Shown: one piece after another, positions 10,281-21,599 of the stretch | How positions within the stretch are numbered: the first letter of the stretch is position 1 | Layout: each line of letters opens with the position of its first letter | Origin: Campanula takesimana | Taxonomy: Eukaryota > Streptophyta > Magnoliopsida > Asterales > Campanulaceae | Assembly: GCA_026119855.1 (NCBI GenBank) | Contig: JAOWBW010000595.1 | Coordinates: 741,571-805,570, forward strand | Reading direction: 5' to 3' | DNA length: 64,000 bases | The notes under the pieces: generated by a model | Database searches by the model: none | Seen by the model: the letters and a program-made list of their open reading frames with translations, nothing else | Told to the model about the DNA's origin: nothing | Position numbers and translations under genes: made by a program

Positions 10281-10585
10281 ACGATGAAATCTACAGGGAC
10301 AATCAACTTGCCTACTTGAACTAAAACATCCTCCACAATACCCAACGGCCGTCTATTGGAACGATCAGCAAGTTGAAGGGTCAATGTAGTGGGTTTTAGC
10401 TCAGGCAAGCCTAACTCAAGATACTTGTGATATGGCAATAAATTTATGCTAGCACCAAGATCTAACATCGCTTTCACCTTGGTAGAATCCCCCAAAGTAA
10501 TGGAAATTGTGAAACTTCCGGGGTACTTTTGTTTAGGTGGGAGGTCTTGTTGAACCACAGCACTAGCACTCTCTCCCATGATCAA
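10281..10585 (-). pseudogene. Gypsy aspartic protease fragment, element B
   Basis: The frame contains FTISITLGDSTKVKAMLDLG followed by ASINLLPYHKYLELGLPEL. This is the retropepsin motif with the active-site triplet altered to DLG (usually DLGA or DSGA in this group). Later LADRSNRRPLGIVEDVLVQV is typical of Athila/Tat protease. The reading ends in sequence belonging to element A, so the pol polyprotein is cut off. Confidence 0.85.
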
Positions 10586-12323
10586 TTTCTCCTCTTTCCC
10601 ATACTTAGGTTTCGTGGAGTTAATTTCTTTGAAAAACTTGGCATAAACAAGGATATTTTTATCACATTCAACAACGGGAGATTAATATTAACTTTTGAAA
10701 ACACCTCATATAACTCCGACATTTGTTTATTCAACTTGTGCCTCATAAAACTTCCAGGAAACGGCATATGAGGTATATATGGCTTGGGAGTGGGAGTCTC
10801 AGTATTAGAATTTTTTTCCATTCCATTTGTACCTTTATCAACAACATTACTCTCAAGAATCTCAACAGCAGGAGAAGATGTAGCGACAGGGAGTACCTCA
10901 TTATTTACCTGATTGCCATTATGTAGGACAGTAATGGCCATGGCTTGCTGCACTTGACTTGGGAAAGTTTCCGGTTTATGTCCTTGCCGCCCTTCAGCTA
11001 GTTGACCAATTTGGGTCTCCAGCTTTTTGTTAACCGCATCTTGCTGCTTCTCTCGCTGCTCCATCATCATCCTCATCTGCCGTTGCTCTTGCATCATTGA
11101 CCTCATCATATCCTCCAAAGATTACTTGGGTTGCTGTTCTGGATTCCCTTGTGGGGGAGGAGGATAGAGAGGTTTCTGTTGAAACTGGTTCCCTTGGTTA
11201 TTCCTCCATGACAGATTCGGGTGATTCTTCCAATCCGGATTATAGGTGTTAGAATACATACCACCTTGATTCTGTCGTGGGGGATAACCTTGCATTGTAT
11301 TGACATGTTCAGAATCACACTGCGCAACAACTTGGAAAACATTAGTAGCATGAGTGTTAGGACCACAGTTAGCACAAAAATCAGATATAACATTAGCACT
11401 TGATGACCCCATATTCATGTTAAATTTCGCCAAATTTTGGTTCATCAAGGCTACCTGTCTAGCAAACTCATCTACACCACTTAATTCATGCACTCCCCTA
11501 GGTTTCCCTTTAGAGCATTTTTCTTGAGAATTGGCCCCTAACATCTCAAATAAATCTTGAGTTTCAGAAACAGTTTTGGCTCCTAAAAAGCCACCTGCTG
11601 CATTGTCGACCATAGCTTGGTCGGCTGCAGTCAACCCCCCATAAAATGTTTGATGTAAAAGGGCCTCAGAAAAAGCATGATGGGGGCATTGCACTTGTAA
11701 CATTTTAAATCTATCCCATGCCTCATGGAATGGCTCACCTTGATCTTGAGTAAATCCTATAATTTTCTGTCTAAAGGTGGCCAAAGTGGCATGTGGGAAA
11801 AATTTCTTAAGAAAAATATCGTGCAACCCATCCCATGTGGTAATACTCCTAGCAGGAAGTAACAGTAGCCAAGTTTTGGCTGCCTCTTGAAGAGCAAAAG
11901 GGAAATATTTAAGCCTTAATTGTTCGTCAGTAACCCCCTCCTTGACTGGGAATCCGACATAATCATCATATATTCTCTCAAAAAGTTCAAAGAATCCTCA
12001 CCGGGAAGACCCTGGAACTTAGGCAACTGACTAAAATAATGGCCCTTTGCCTCATAGGTTTTAGCTGCATCAATCAAGACAATGCACGACACCGATATGT
12101 CGACCTTGGGCCTAGCATATTCTTTCATTAAAGGGTTAGCCATTACTACTTCAATTTCTTCTCCCTCGGTGGAAGAAGTTTCTAATTCACTTAACACTAC
12201 CTCTGCCTCGGTGACAGAAGTCTCAGATTCAGACTCACTAATAGAGGGAATGCCCCTATCAAGTCTATCAATATTATCGTTCAAAGGGACCAACTGGGGA
12301 TCCAATGAACGTCTACCAAACAT
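10582..12323 (-). pseudogene. gag: Gypsy gag, element B (frame interrupted)
   Basis: Minus-strand frames 12323-11916, 11826-11122 and 11118-10582 together cover a retrotransposon gag domain. Diagnostic stretches are HYFSQLPKFQGLPGEDSLNF, HDIFLKKFFPHATLATFRQK and LLHQTFYGGLTAADQAMVDN. The C-terminal part is Gln/Pro-rich with a coiled segment (MMRSMMQEQRQMRMMMEQRE). Frameshifts near 11940, 11830 and 11120 prevent one continuous reading. The N-terminus is acidic and Ser-rich. Confidence 0.85.
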
Positions 12324-12356
12324 ACACCGATTAAATGAACTTGTAAATCACAACAA

Positions 12357-12375
12357 GTCCCCGGCAGCGGCGCCA
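12357..12375 (-). other. Primer binding site, element B
   Basis: The minus strand reads TGGCGCCGCTGCCGGGGAC a few bases inside the LTR. This resembles the 3' end complement of Asp-tRNA used by Athila/Tat gypsy elements. Confidence 0.85.
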
Positions 12376-12381
12376 AAAACT

Positions 12382-13879
12382 TGATGGATAAAAATCCACT
12401 GTGTAATAAAATACCTTGCAAGTGTACAAGTGCCGAAGCAGCAGTATACAAAAGTAAGGGTCAAACCACAGAGACTTGAGTGAAAACAAGTATATTTAAT
12501 TAATGTAAAAATATCCCGGGTTTTTGGTTGAGAATATTTAACTAAACTACTAATGCAAGAATTTAAACTAATATTAAGAAAACAATTAAAAAGAAGGATT
12601 TATCAAGGATGACAAGGGATTCACGGATTGGATTCACAAATACCTTCACTTTATGCTATGCTCATAATAATAAGATCAATCTCATTCTTGGGTTTGTTCA
12701 CTTTAGTAAGAATTGAGAAGGTTCGGTCGCCGGATTGCAATCCTTTTATTTCTTTTATATTATACTTTCCGCTAGGTCTACATAATATGCAAGAAATTCA
12801 TGAAGCACTCAAGAACATATAAACCTAAATCCTTTTGACATCCGCTAGGTCCTCAATTGAATTTAATCATCAAAACAATGGTCAACGTATTATCACCCAC
12901 GCTAGTGCAGTAATAAATACCCAATAATTCTAAAGCCAATTTATATCTTAACATATAATTGAAACTAAAGAATTTATCATGAAGAATATTTTGATGAACA
13001 AGAATTAATATTGAATGGGAGAATTAAATCTATAGCATAAAGATCTAGTATTTGCTACTACCAATCCATGAATCTAGAAATTTAGCTACTCGTATTCATA
13101 ACAAAAGAAACAAGAAAAATAATATAGAACATCAAAACCTGGAATAAATTGATGAAAATCTTGATACAACTCTTGAATCCTTGAATAAAGTATATATCTA
13201 GTATTGTGGATGGAATGTTATATTTATACTAGGGCTAAGAAGGTGTAAAAATTAGGAAAAACTTAGGATTCCTTGTTGAAAAAGGAGAAAATAAGTACTG
13301 ATGGCCGGAATTCCCCAGGAGCCCTTGGTATTTTTGGGTTTCTAGAAAAGCCCTCCGAAAATTCCCCAAAGGTTCTCCAGAAATTCCAGAAAAGTCCCTA
13401 AAAATTTGTAAATTACTGAAAAGCCCATCATAATTTGGATAATTCCTCAAAGGTCCCTAAAAAATTCCTCTAAAGTTCTTGATGGGCGCCTGCCCACTTT
13501 GAGAGTGGGCGCTCGCCCACTTGATCAACCCTCTTGGCAATTCGGAGCTCAAGTGCGTGATTTTTACTTTTTACGCGTAAACTTCCGGAGGCCACAACTT
13601 CTTCTTACGAACTCCGATTTGGACGTGTAAACTATCGTTGGAAAGATCTTTTCGAGTACTATCCAATGGCATTGATTGATCAGAGGTCACATCTCTTTAT
13701 CATTATGTTCTGGTCCGCTTTTTATCCTTCTTTTCACGCTTTAGCATACATGAATCCGTACATTCGTCCGCTCCTTCCCTATACTCATAAATACTCCAAA
13801 AACCATCAAAACACCCAAGGTTGAGCATCTAATAAGTCATAGAAGTATAAGATTTGGATGGGTAAAAACACATCCATCA
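12382..13879 (-). repeat. 5' LTR of gypsy element B
   Basis: On the minus strand it begins TGATGGATGTGTTTTTACCC and ends GTGGATTTTTATCCATCA, nearly self-complementary ends, length about 1.5 kb. The U3 portion holds paired dyads GGGCGCCTGCCC and GTGGGCGCTCGCCCAC at 13483-13520. Only one LTR of this family is in the window. Confidence 0.85.
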
Positions 13880-13979
13880 ATAAAAGAAGTAGGTTTATTT
13901 TTAAGATGTGATAAAATATGATAAGATAAGCAAAACTGTAATTAGGTCATTGAACACTAGCGCTCACCATAATACCACA

Positions 13980-14150
13980 AGTGTAAATATAAAGTCACAA
14001 AAAATCTCACAAAACTTGGCTCACAAAATGATGTATCAAGATTTTATTGGTGATTTTAATTAGTGTGGCGGGTCCACAATAGATGCAACCAATAAAATAT
14101 CGCCACCTCATTTTGTATCCATCATTTTGTAAACTTCTTTTGTGCCCCTA
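13980..14150. repeat. Foldback MITE (CTAGCATTG family), copy 2
   Basis: Left part GTAAATATAAAGTCACAAAA, middle GATTTTATTGGTG and its inverse CCAATAAAATATCGCC, right end TTTTGTGCCCCTAGCATTG. It folds as an imperfect hairpin. A sibling lies only about 100 bases away at 14247-14414. Confidence 0.65.
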
Positions 14151-14246
14151 GCATTGCCCATAGCACAATGGTCTGATCAGTAATACGAAGAACTTTAAAG
14201 GACAACATAATGTTTTAATGAAGAAACAATTAAATGGATAAATAAG

Positions 14247-14414
14247 GGGTAAATATAAAGTCACAAAAAAAGTTACAAAATTTGGCTCACAAAATGAGGT
14301 GTCATGATTTTTATTGGTGCTTTTAGTTAGAGTGTGCCGGGTCCACAACCGATGCACCCAATAAAATATCGCTATCTCATTTTGTGTACTTCTTTTGTGC
14401 CCCTAGCATTGCAC
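14247..14414. repeat. Foldback MITE (CTAGCATTG family), copy 3
   Basis: It has the same order of motifs as copy 2 (GGGTAAATATAAAGTCAC at the left, GTGCCCCTAGCATTGC at the right) and the same orientation. It is slightly shorter near the right end. Confidence 0.65.
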
Positions 14415-14660
14415 ATAAATAAGAAGAAAACTGAAAGGCACATTTTAAGAAAAATAAGATTATGAGACTGATTACAGCTAACAAAAATAAGATTATGAGA
14501 CTGACTACAGAAATAGTGAAGTCGCATAAAGTGGTACCTGAGAGGCACTTGTGACTTGTGTAATCTTTAACAAGACGAATCTTTTTTTTTTGGCCAAAAT
14601 TTTAGAATGATGAATCAGCTGTTACCACACACAGAGAGAGAGAATATGTTAAAAAAGTAT
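14415..14660. repeat. Fragment of the 18.6-25.9 kb segmental repeat
   Basis: CAGCTAACAAAAATAAGATT, AGAAATAGTGAAGT, AACAAGACGAATC and TGTTACCACACAC occur here in the same order as in the units starting near 18880, 22850 and 25000. This is a fourth, short copy displaced by several kb. No coding frame. Confidence 0.6.
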
Positions 14661-14662
14661 TA

Positions 14663-14911
14663 CCCCTGTTCATAAATGAGTGTCCAAATTTCATTTTAAG
14701 ACATCTGAAAATCCCAGCTTGTACAATTTTGTGGCAAAGATTCATATATAATCTTGTAATCTTCTTTCCAAACATTTAGTTTTGCACGTATAGAGAGCAT
14801 GTGGAAAAAAGTTCGAAAAAAAAACATTTAGAGACAAAGTTATGTTAAAAAAAGACACTCATTTTGGGACAAATATTTTTTGAAAATGGACACTCATATA
14901 AGGACAGAGAG
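14663..14911. mobile_element. Stowaway-like MITE 6
   Basis: The ends CCCCTGTTCATAAATGAGTG and GACACTCATATAAGGACAGA are inverted and TA-flanked. GAGTGTCC subfamily, as at 3254-3507. Confidence 0.75.
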
Positions 14912-14984
14912 TATATATTTTCCCCTCATAACAAAGTACCCAATGCTTTTAGAAACAAAAATAAAGAAAAAATGTTTAAAAATG

Positions 14985-15177
14985 TTTTGAGCAATAAATA
15001 TAGCTACTCTTAATTATTCTAATGAAAATCTAAAAGTTGTTATTAATACATCGTTATAAATACTACCAATACTAATTTTTAGATTCACATTAAGATAATT
15101 AATAGTAGCCTTACTTATTGCTCAAAATCCTTCATAGTAACAGAGAAATAGGGACTATCTTTCGGGGACAGAGGGAG
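14985..15177. repeat. MITE remnant with long hairpin
   Basis: The right end reads GGGGACAGAGGGAG followed by TA. Inside, TTGAGCAATAAATATAGCTA is repeated inverted as TAGTAGCCTTACTTATTGCTCAA-like sequence around 15000-15125, so the core folds into a hairpin. The left terminus is decayed. Confidence 0.6.
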
Positions 15178-15390
15178 TATAATTATAAGTATTGTGAGTG
15201 AGAAACACGTGAGTTTAAAAATTTGTAAGTGAAGCTCACAATTTAAGCATGTGAAATGTGAATATGACAAGTGAAGTAGGATAAGTTTAAAAAAAATAAA
15301 AGTGAACATTTTAAGAAAATAAATTTATCAATATAATACGAAAAAAAATTAAAAATGATGCAAATTGTAGTATAAAACAAAAGGGGAGTA

Positions 15391-15875
15391 TGTTCTGGTA
15401 TAGACCATCCAAACACAAACAGATCGCAAGAATATAATACGCAAAACCAACAAGCAAAAACGATAAAAGAAGCAAAAACAGTAAAGAGAACATAAGGAAT
15501 TGTTTACTCAGTTCGTCAATATTTTTGATTATGTCTGGGGGCACTACCAAGCCAGGATCTTGCACTATAATATGCTAATATGGAGTTACAATGAGATTTG
15601 GAGCGGAACCCTGCTTATATAGCCAACCTAGAATAAGACCTAAACGAAAAGACCCGAAAAATATCATTTTTTTCCTGTCCAGGGGGTCCGGCCGGACCTA
15701 TCCCTTGACCCGGCCGGATCTCCTTTACGTCGGAAATCCTAAATTTGCTAAAGCCAAAGGTCCGACCGGGTAGCACCCTTAGTCCGACCGGATCACCATG
15801 GTCCGGCCGGATCATGTTGACTTTCCCTTTTTTTCCTCTTTCTTCCTTTTTGTTCCCTAGATCTCTATCCTAACA
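15391..15875 (-). mobile_element. Solo LTR of a Ty1-copia element with GTCCGGCCGGAC array in U3
   Basis: On the minus strand it begins TGTTAGGATAGAGATC and ends TATACCAGAACA. It is bounded by the perfect 5-base duplication GAGTA (15386-15390 and 15876-15880). No internal region remains, so it formed by LTR-LTR recombination. U5 carries the copia-type signature around GACGAACTGAGTAAACAATT. A TATA box (minus CTATATAAG, about 15615) lies downstream of five GC-rich dyads (15683-15815): GGTCCGGCCGGACC, ACCCGGCCGGATC, GGTCCGACCGGGT, AGTCCGACCGGATC and GGTCCGGCCGGATC. Their position upstream of TATA suggests an enhancer-like array. Confidence 0.88.
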
Positions 15876-16006
15876 GAGTAGAGGGTGGGGGTGTGCATGG
15901 CACGGTATGGTACAGTTTTAGAGTAAAATCAATACAATACCAAAGAATTTCGGTTTAATAAGCCAACAACAAACACGACACGTAACGCATAACATAAAAA
16001 ATAATA

Positions 16007-16238
16007 CTCCGTCCTAACATAATGATTATTTTTTTTTTCCAAAACAAATGACCTTTTTTATATCCCAAAATGCATCCCAAAATAATTTTTTACCATTTCT
16101 TTTCAAATTTCATTTTATACTTGAAAAACTTAAATTTTGAAAGTAGATAACAAAGATATTTATAAATTTGGTATCAAAAGTAACATTTTCAAAGTGTCCA
16201 TTAGATAAGAAAACTCATTCATTTTGGGACAGAGGGAG
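16007..16238. mobile_element. Stowaway-like MITE 7
   Basis: The left end is CTCCGTCCTAACATAATGAT and the right end CATTTTGGGACAGAGGGAG, with TA at the left. The right TA is lost (GGGAGCA). Confidence 0.7.
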
Positions 16239-16479
16239 CAACAAATATTAAAATAGCTAGAAACTTATCAGGGTATAGAGTCACCTCGAAGACTGTCATA
16301 TGAGAAATTATTGTTCTTGATCACATCGCTGCTTCTGGATGAAGAACACATCAACTCACCTGAGCAGAATTTCTAGGACCGCAAAGGAAAATCACTCACT
16401 GAAAATACACCATGACCATATGAGTATCTTATAGCTCTTCAGAGTTCAAACCCAAGGCATTTCATTCAATGACTTAATA

Positions 16480-16733
16480 CTCCCTGCGTCCTCGTCCCAA
16501 AACGATGTTCTCTTTTTTTGTCGTTACTATGAATGAATGAACTTTGAGCAATAATTTTAAATGGATTTAATTATGCTAATAAAAATCAAAAACTTGTTAT
16601 TGATAATCCATAGACAATATGTTACAATACTATCAATAACAAGTTTTATAATTTCATTAGACTAATTCTATGAACTTAAAATTATTGCTCTAAAATCACA
16701 AAAAAATGGGAACATCATTTTGGGACGGAGGGA
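16480..16733. mobile_element. Stowaway-like MITE 8
   Basis: The ends CTCCCTGCGTCC and TTTTGGGACGGAGGGAA are inverted. The core is a long hairpin (AAAACTTGTTATTGATAAT / CTATCAATAACAAGTTTTA). TA-flanked. Confidence 0.75.
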
Positions 16734-17629
16734 ATAGATAAGTGAACATAAAGCCAAGGAAAGCTCTGATTTAACCAAGCATAATCACCTTCCAAAAAGA
16801 CATCCAGTGACAATCTTACATTCTTGAACATAATACCAAACATTTCCGTAACCTCAAGGTTACTGTCTGTTTGTAGCACCTGTATATAACAAGAAAATAA
16901 ACAATCACAGGGCATTATAATTTATAAGAAAGCCAGTCAAGATTGAAACAACGATAAATTTAATGCATTATGCATGCTTTGAACTATGAAACAATGAAAA
17001 AAAAAAAAAAAAAAAAAAAAAAAAGGAAAATTCGGAACTTCGGTTCAAATACAACAAGTATAATGTAAGGGAATAAAACTGCTAACTTTCTCAGGCTAAT
17101 CACTTAAGTTGTCTAAGTTCAGGGAATGGAAGTGGTCTTTCATTTATGATACTATGTGTATTGCATCATATGTCGCCTTTCAGCTCATTCACAGTGGACA
17201 GCCTATGGTCCTCTTTTGTGATCCGTTTTTCCAAGTCTTATAAAAAATCCTACAGAATTTATTAACAGACATAAGCAAATAAAGAAGAAGAAGAAGTTGC
17301 TGAGTGCAAACTGAAGCGGGTAGATAAACAATTTCATTGAAAAGAAACTGATACCAGTTTCACCTAGGAGTGCATTTAGTGACGGTGCAGTTTGACAAAA
17401 CTAAACTGTAATGAAGATTGCGTCTAAATCACATTGCCATTGTACGAGAGCTCTTGTGGTAGACAGTCCAAAGCCCCCTTGCAACCAAGTATAGGTTCCT
17501 ACAAAAAGACAACATGGTAACACTTTCAGTTGTTGCTGAGAGTAATGTTCATGGAATTGCTGAGCAAGGGATGAAAATATAGTCACTTAATTGCTCATTC
17601 TTCTGGTCATAATAATACGAAACTTTATA
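16734..17629 (-). other. Possible decayed exons, unidentified gene
   Basis: Two minus-strand stretches look exon-like. At 16750-16880, after an acceptor TTGTTATATACAG, the frame reads VLQTDSNLEVTEMFGIMFKN and then VRLSLDVFLEGDYAWLNQ. At about 17500-17580 the frame includes FSSLAQQFHEHYSQQQLKVL. I do not recognise the family. The rest is AT-rich with a poly-A run (about 17000-17024). These may belong to the same broken gene as the candidates at 18.4-26.7 kb. Confidence 0.3.
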
Positions 17630-17842
17630 CTCCCTCCGTTCCACAAAAATAATCCCCCTTTTCAAAGATAATTTTGATTGAACTTTCACCAATAATTTTT
17701 GCTAATTTAATTATCCTTATGAAAATCTAAAATTGTAACTGATAGTATTTATAATGGTGTATTAGTAACAAGTTTAAGAATTTCATTTGGATGATTATTT
17801 TTCCTAAATCTTTGGTCAAAGTTCAATGATAATTATCTTTAT
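17630..17842. mobile_element. Stowaway-like MITE 9, right end lost
   Basis: It starts CTCCCTCCGTTCCACAAAAA after TA. The core arms AAAGATAATTTTGATTGAAC and GGTCAAAGTTCAATGATAAT are inverted. The terminal right repeat is missing where it meets MITE 10. Confidence 0.6.
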
Positions 17843-17843
17843 A

Positions 17844-18124
17844 CTCATTTTAAGAGTCAAAAAAATTGTGGCCACAAGAATTAAAGAAAGAATGTTTGAA
17901 TGTTTCTATTATAAAACATAGATAGTGGAGTAGAGTGTTGTGAGTATAGAAAGTTGGTATGAGAGAGAAAGTGGGGTATGAAATAGCTAGTGGATAGTTG
18001 TTGTGAGTATGACATGTGGGACCCATTGAATAAAGAAGTGTTAAAAACTTTCTTTTTTGAGATTTTGACTCTAAAATTGGGACACCCATTTGGGAAATTT
18101 TTTACTCTTAAAATGGGACGGGAG
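17844..18124. mobile_element. Stowaway-like MITE 10 (empty-site relative of MITE 4)
   Basis: The left end CTCATTTTAAGAGTCAAAAA and right end TTAAAATGGGACGGGAG are inverted and TA-flanked. It corresponds to the split element at 4083-5492 but without the inserted Pack-MULE. It therefore shows the pre-insertion arrangement. Confidence 0.75.
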
Positions 18125-18379
18125 TAGACAGAGCTAACATGCAGAAGATCATGGCAAAAGCAGGATAACGTGCAGAAGATCATGGCAAAAGCAGGATAGA
18201 CCGATAGAGTGGACTAAAATGAAGCACACACCTTGAGAAATTACATGGGCTTCTTTAAGCAATGGGGAATTAATGAACTGAAAGAGGATGGATTAAGCAA
18301 AAAGCATAGATCTTCATCATTATGCTCTTTTGGCGGAAAAAGAAAATTACTCATTTCCACGTAACATTGCAAAGAGCTA

Positions 18380-21260
18380 CAATTCATAAATGTAGAGGAG
18401 TGATAAATTGATGAGGATGCAAGTCGAGTAAAAAGTTATATGGGGACAAGTAGACCAAAAGTTTCTAACCATGGGAAGGTAAAAGATAATGTACTTTACG
18501 AGTAAAGAAGAGAAGTAATTTTGCCCATCCTTAATGCCCATCAAGGCATAAATGAAGGATAAGGGGTAGGACGGTTTTTCAACAGTAGAATGATCAGTCT
18601 CAAGTAACAAGCCATCAAAAGCACACATAAATGTCATAGATACTCTATACATACTGAATATGAGCAAGAGACAGTCCACTTAGTTAAATAGTCGTTATGG
18701 CATATAAGCAGAGACAACGAGTTGCAGATAGTTAATTTGAATAATAATAATAATAATCATAATAATAATTCATCCACTACAAAATTGCACGTCATTGTAC
18801 TAATACCCATATCAAATGCATTAATGAATTGACCTGCTAAGCATACAAGTGGTACTTGCATACAGAAACGGACCAATATAACTGCAGCTAACAAAAATAA
18901 AATTATGAAAGAAACTATAGAAATAGTGAAGTAAAATAAAGTGTACCGGGACACACACTTGGGCAGTCACTTCTGGATGTATTGACTGCTGAAGCACAGA
19001 GATTACCATTCTTCCTATGACCAGAACAGCACACCTAAGAAAATCCCAAATGAAGTAGAAGGAATAGAAGCTTTCATATCAATAACCAGTTATTACCATA
19101 AGATTATAAGCTTGAAAAAAGCTACTCGAAAACAATGAAGAGCAACCAAAAGCAAGAGCAAATCAAAGAAATATAATCAATCTGAAGACATGCGAGACAT
19201 AATTTACTGCACATTTGAAATGGAAAAAAGAATGCAAAACTAACCGGTTCATAATTACTTGGCTTCGCAACACCAGTTGCATTGGGGTCATTACTAATTT
19301 ATAAACAGTAAACGAAGTCTTTCAAAGGGCCACCATTGATCAGAGAATACCTCACTGCAAATGAGAAAGCCTACTGCGGGACACATAAATAAAAACATGT
19401 GACCTCAACAAGACGAATCACAGTTTGTCATTATTATAAGCATAATGAATCTGTCACCGGACACACACACACACACACACGCAGGGAGAGAGAGAGAGAG
19501 AGAGAGCATGTTTTACAGCTAAAATGTTTCAAGTACTGTAGACATATAACCTGATGTGTCTGCGCACCATCTTCATTAATTCAATTAATTTCACACGTAG
19601 AGTACAAGACAACGATGTCAACCTGACAGTGACTTCTTATATTAGCAGACAGAGAGGATACAAGCTACCTCAAATTAGGCATGATCTTCTCCAATGTAAG
19701 CAAAGTCCAACCTTTCTGCAGCAAGTGGCAGATGTAAGCTTCTTGGTAACAATTCATCTTCAAAAATCATAAGATAACAAGAACGAAGAACAAATTGCAC
19801 TCAAATCTGTTTGCGTAGCATGTACATCTTGTTTATGGCATTAGCTTATTAGTTTCTTCCCTTTTATTAGCCATGATTGGAAGAAGTAAGACAGCAGAAA
19901 AAGTAAGCTAAGGCCGTTCATGCAATACCAACCTGCACAGACTGAATTACTTGGACCAGAACCATGCAAGGAAAGATATTCATCATTAACCATGTCTTGC
20001 AAGGCATCACAGGACAATCTTAGTAATCGTATCACTTTAGGGGTCTCTCCTTATATCCCCAACCTAAGAAAGATAAGCAGATAAAACAGAGTTCTAAATG
20101 GATTTTAATAAGAATCTTGTTTCTGAAGAAAGGGGAGCTTCACATGACCCCCCCCCCCCTAAAAAAAAAAAAAAAAAGAAAAAGAAAAAAAAGAAAAAGA
20201 TGGCATTTTAATGTTATCAAGTCGAGAATTGTGACATAATGAATCATAGAAGGACAAGGCCTTCAAGATTGAAACTACAAGAACGTAAAGGAGGTACTCA
20301 AAAAACCAAGGTAACAGGTCATGAAGAGAACAGACAGAGTTTAAGAAACATAAAAAATTCAGATTTCTGGGACACCCCTTCCTTCATGCTCGTAGGCAAC
20401 ATTGAGGAGAAGTAAACTGCAATTGCAAACTATCTCCCAAAGGAACAGCACAATAGAATAATAAGCTTCCAGTTGTTGAGATTCCCTGTAAATCCACCAG
20501 GAAATATAATTAGAGAAAGGGACAAAATTACTCAAACGAAATGTTTGTTTATTCATGTAACTGTACAATTTATTCAACTGACCGATGTGAGTACCAGCAT
20601 CTTTGGCTTGAAACTATCTAGCCTCTGCAGTATCCTGCAGAAAAGTAAATGACCTTGTTGGACGGAAAAATCTGTTGGAAAACTTGATAAATAATAAGCA
20701 CCATCAGGATGCTGCTAAACACCAAACTGGTCCTAACATAAAACTGACTCGTTGAGTACTTCAAGAGTATACGACATTTGATGCCAGCCTAAAAGGTTAC
20801 GGGCTAAAATAGAACTCCCATATTTTTTTAAAGATATATAAGTAGTAGATTTTTTAAGATATGATAATATATGATAACCCAAACAAAACTGAACTTAATA
20901 TACTTAAGTCCCGTTGAAGGTACGCAATAAATGTAGCATGATAAGTTATGCCAAAATAATTACCTAACTATGTAATATGCACATCTACAGAGTATTAGCA
21001 AAGAGCAACAGAAAGTCAAAACATCACATTAGTTTCGTATGTTAAAGGAGAAGATGTGGAAAAGGAATTATGATCTTACTATTCTCCAGCTATCAACTGT
21101 TCCCCTTCAACGTTTCATATGTACATACTAATTTAGAAGAATCAAGAACCTAAAATTCATTTGGTGTCCAACATGATAATTTAGTGAAACTACCATATAA
21201 ATTTCTTGAAAGACTAGCCGATAGAAAGGTACCACAAAGTACAATTCATCCAATGTACCA
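18380..21260. repeat. Segmental tandem repeat, unit 1
   Basis: First of three diverged copies of an approximately 3 kb unit. Anchors recurring in order in units 2 and 3 include GCAGACAGAGAGGATACAAG (about 19640), the W block with CTTGCAAGGCATC (about 19990), the V block with AATCTCAACAACTGG-type sequence (about 20480, inverse strand) and the T block ACTATCTAGCCTCTGC (about 20615). Candidate minus-strand exons occur: CAVLVIGRMVISVLQQSIHP (about 18965-19035) and LQDMVNDEYLSLHGSGPSN (about 19925-20010). The RYSLI block (19260-19350) contains an in-frame stop. Confidence 0.65.
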
Positions 21261-21599
21261 AAAACAATCAATAAGAGAAAAATTGTAGGTTACCTACCAT
21301 CCATCGTTACCAGTGTCAGCAGTAGAATTTTCCTAGCATGACATCATATGAAAAAACCAAGTTGCATCGGTAGCATCAAGCTCCACACGCAAACTAGACC
21401 ATGGAATCTCTCGACTGGAATGAAAGACTGAAATATTTTCAGCATAAGATATTACACAATATGGAAAACATTTTGATTATATATCAACCACAAGAGGGAG
21501 AAAAACAACTAGTTAATGATCCATACCAGCTATAAACAAAATCATCCATACCAGCTATAAACAAAATCATCCATACCAGCAATAAACAAAATCAACCAA

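Larger units (their letters stand above)
10281..13879 (-). mobile_element. Ty3-gypsy retrotransposon B (Athila/Tat type), 5' half only
   Basis: Reading on the minus strand: LTR 13879-12382, primer site for Asp-tRNA, gag, then the beginning of pol (aspartic protease), which breaks off at about 10281 against element A. RT, integrase and the 3' LTR are missing. The Asp-tRNA primer site and large LTR fit the Athila/Tat branch. A and B meet tail to tail, both truncated, which suggests a deletion or rearrangement joining two nearby insertions. Confidence 0.85.
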
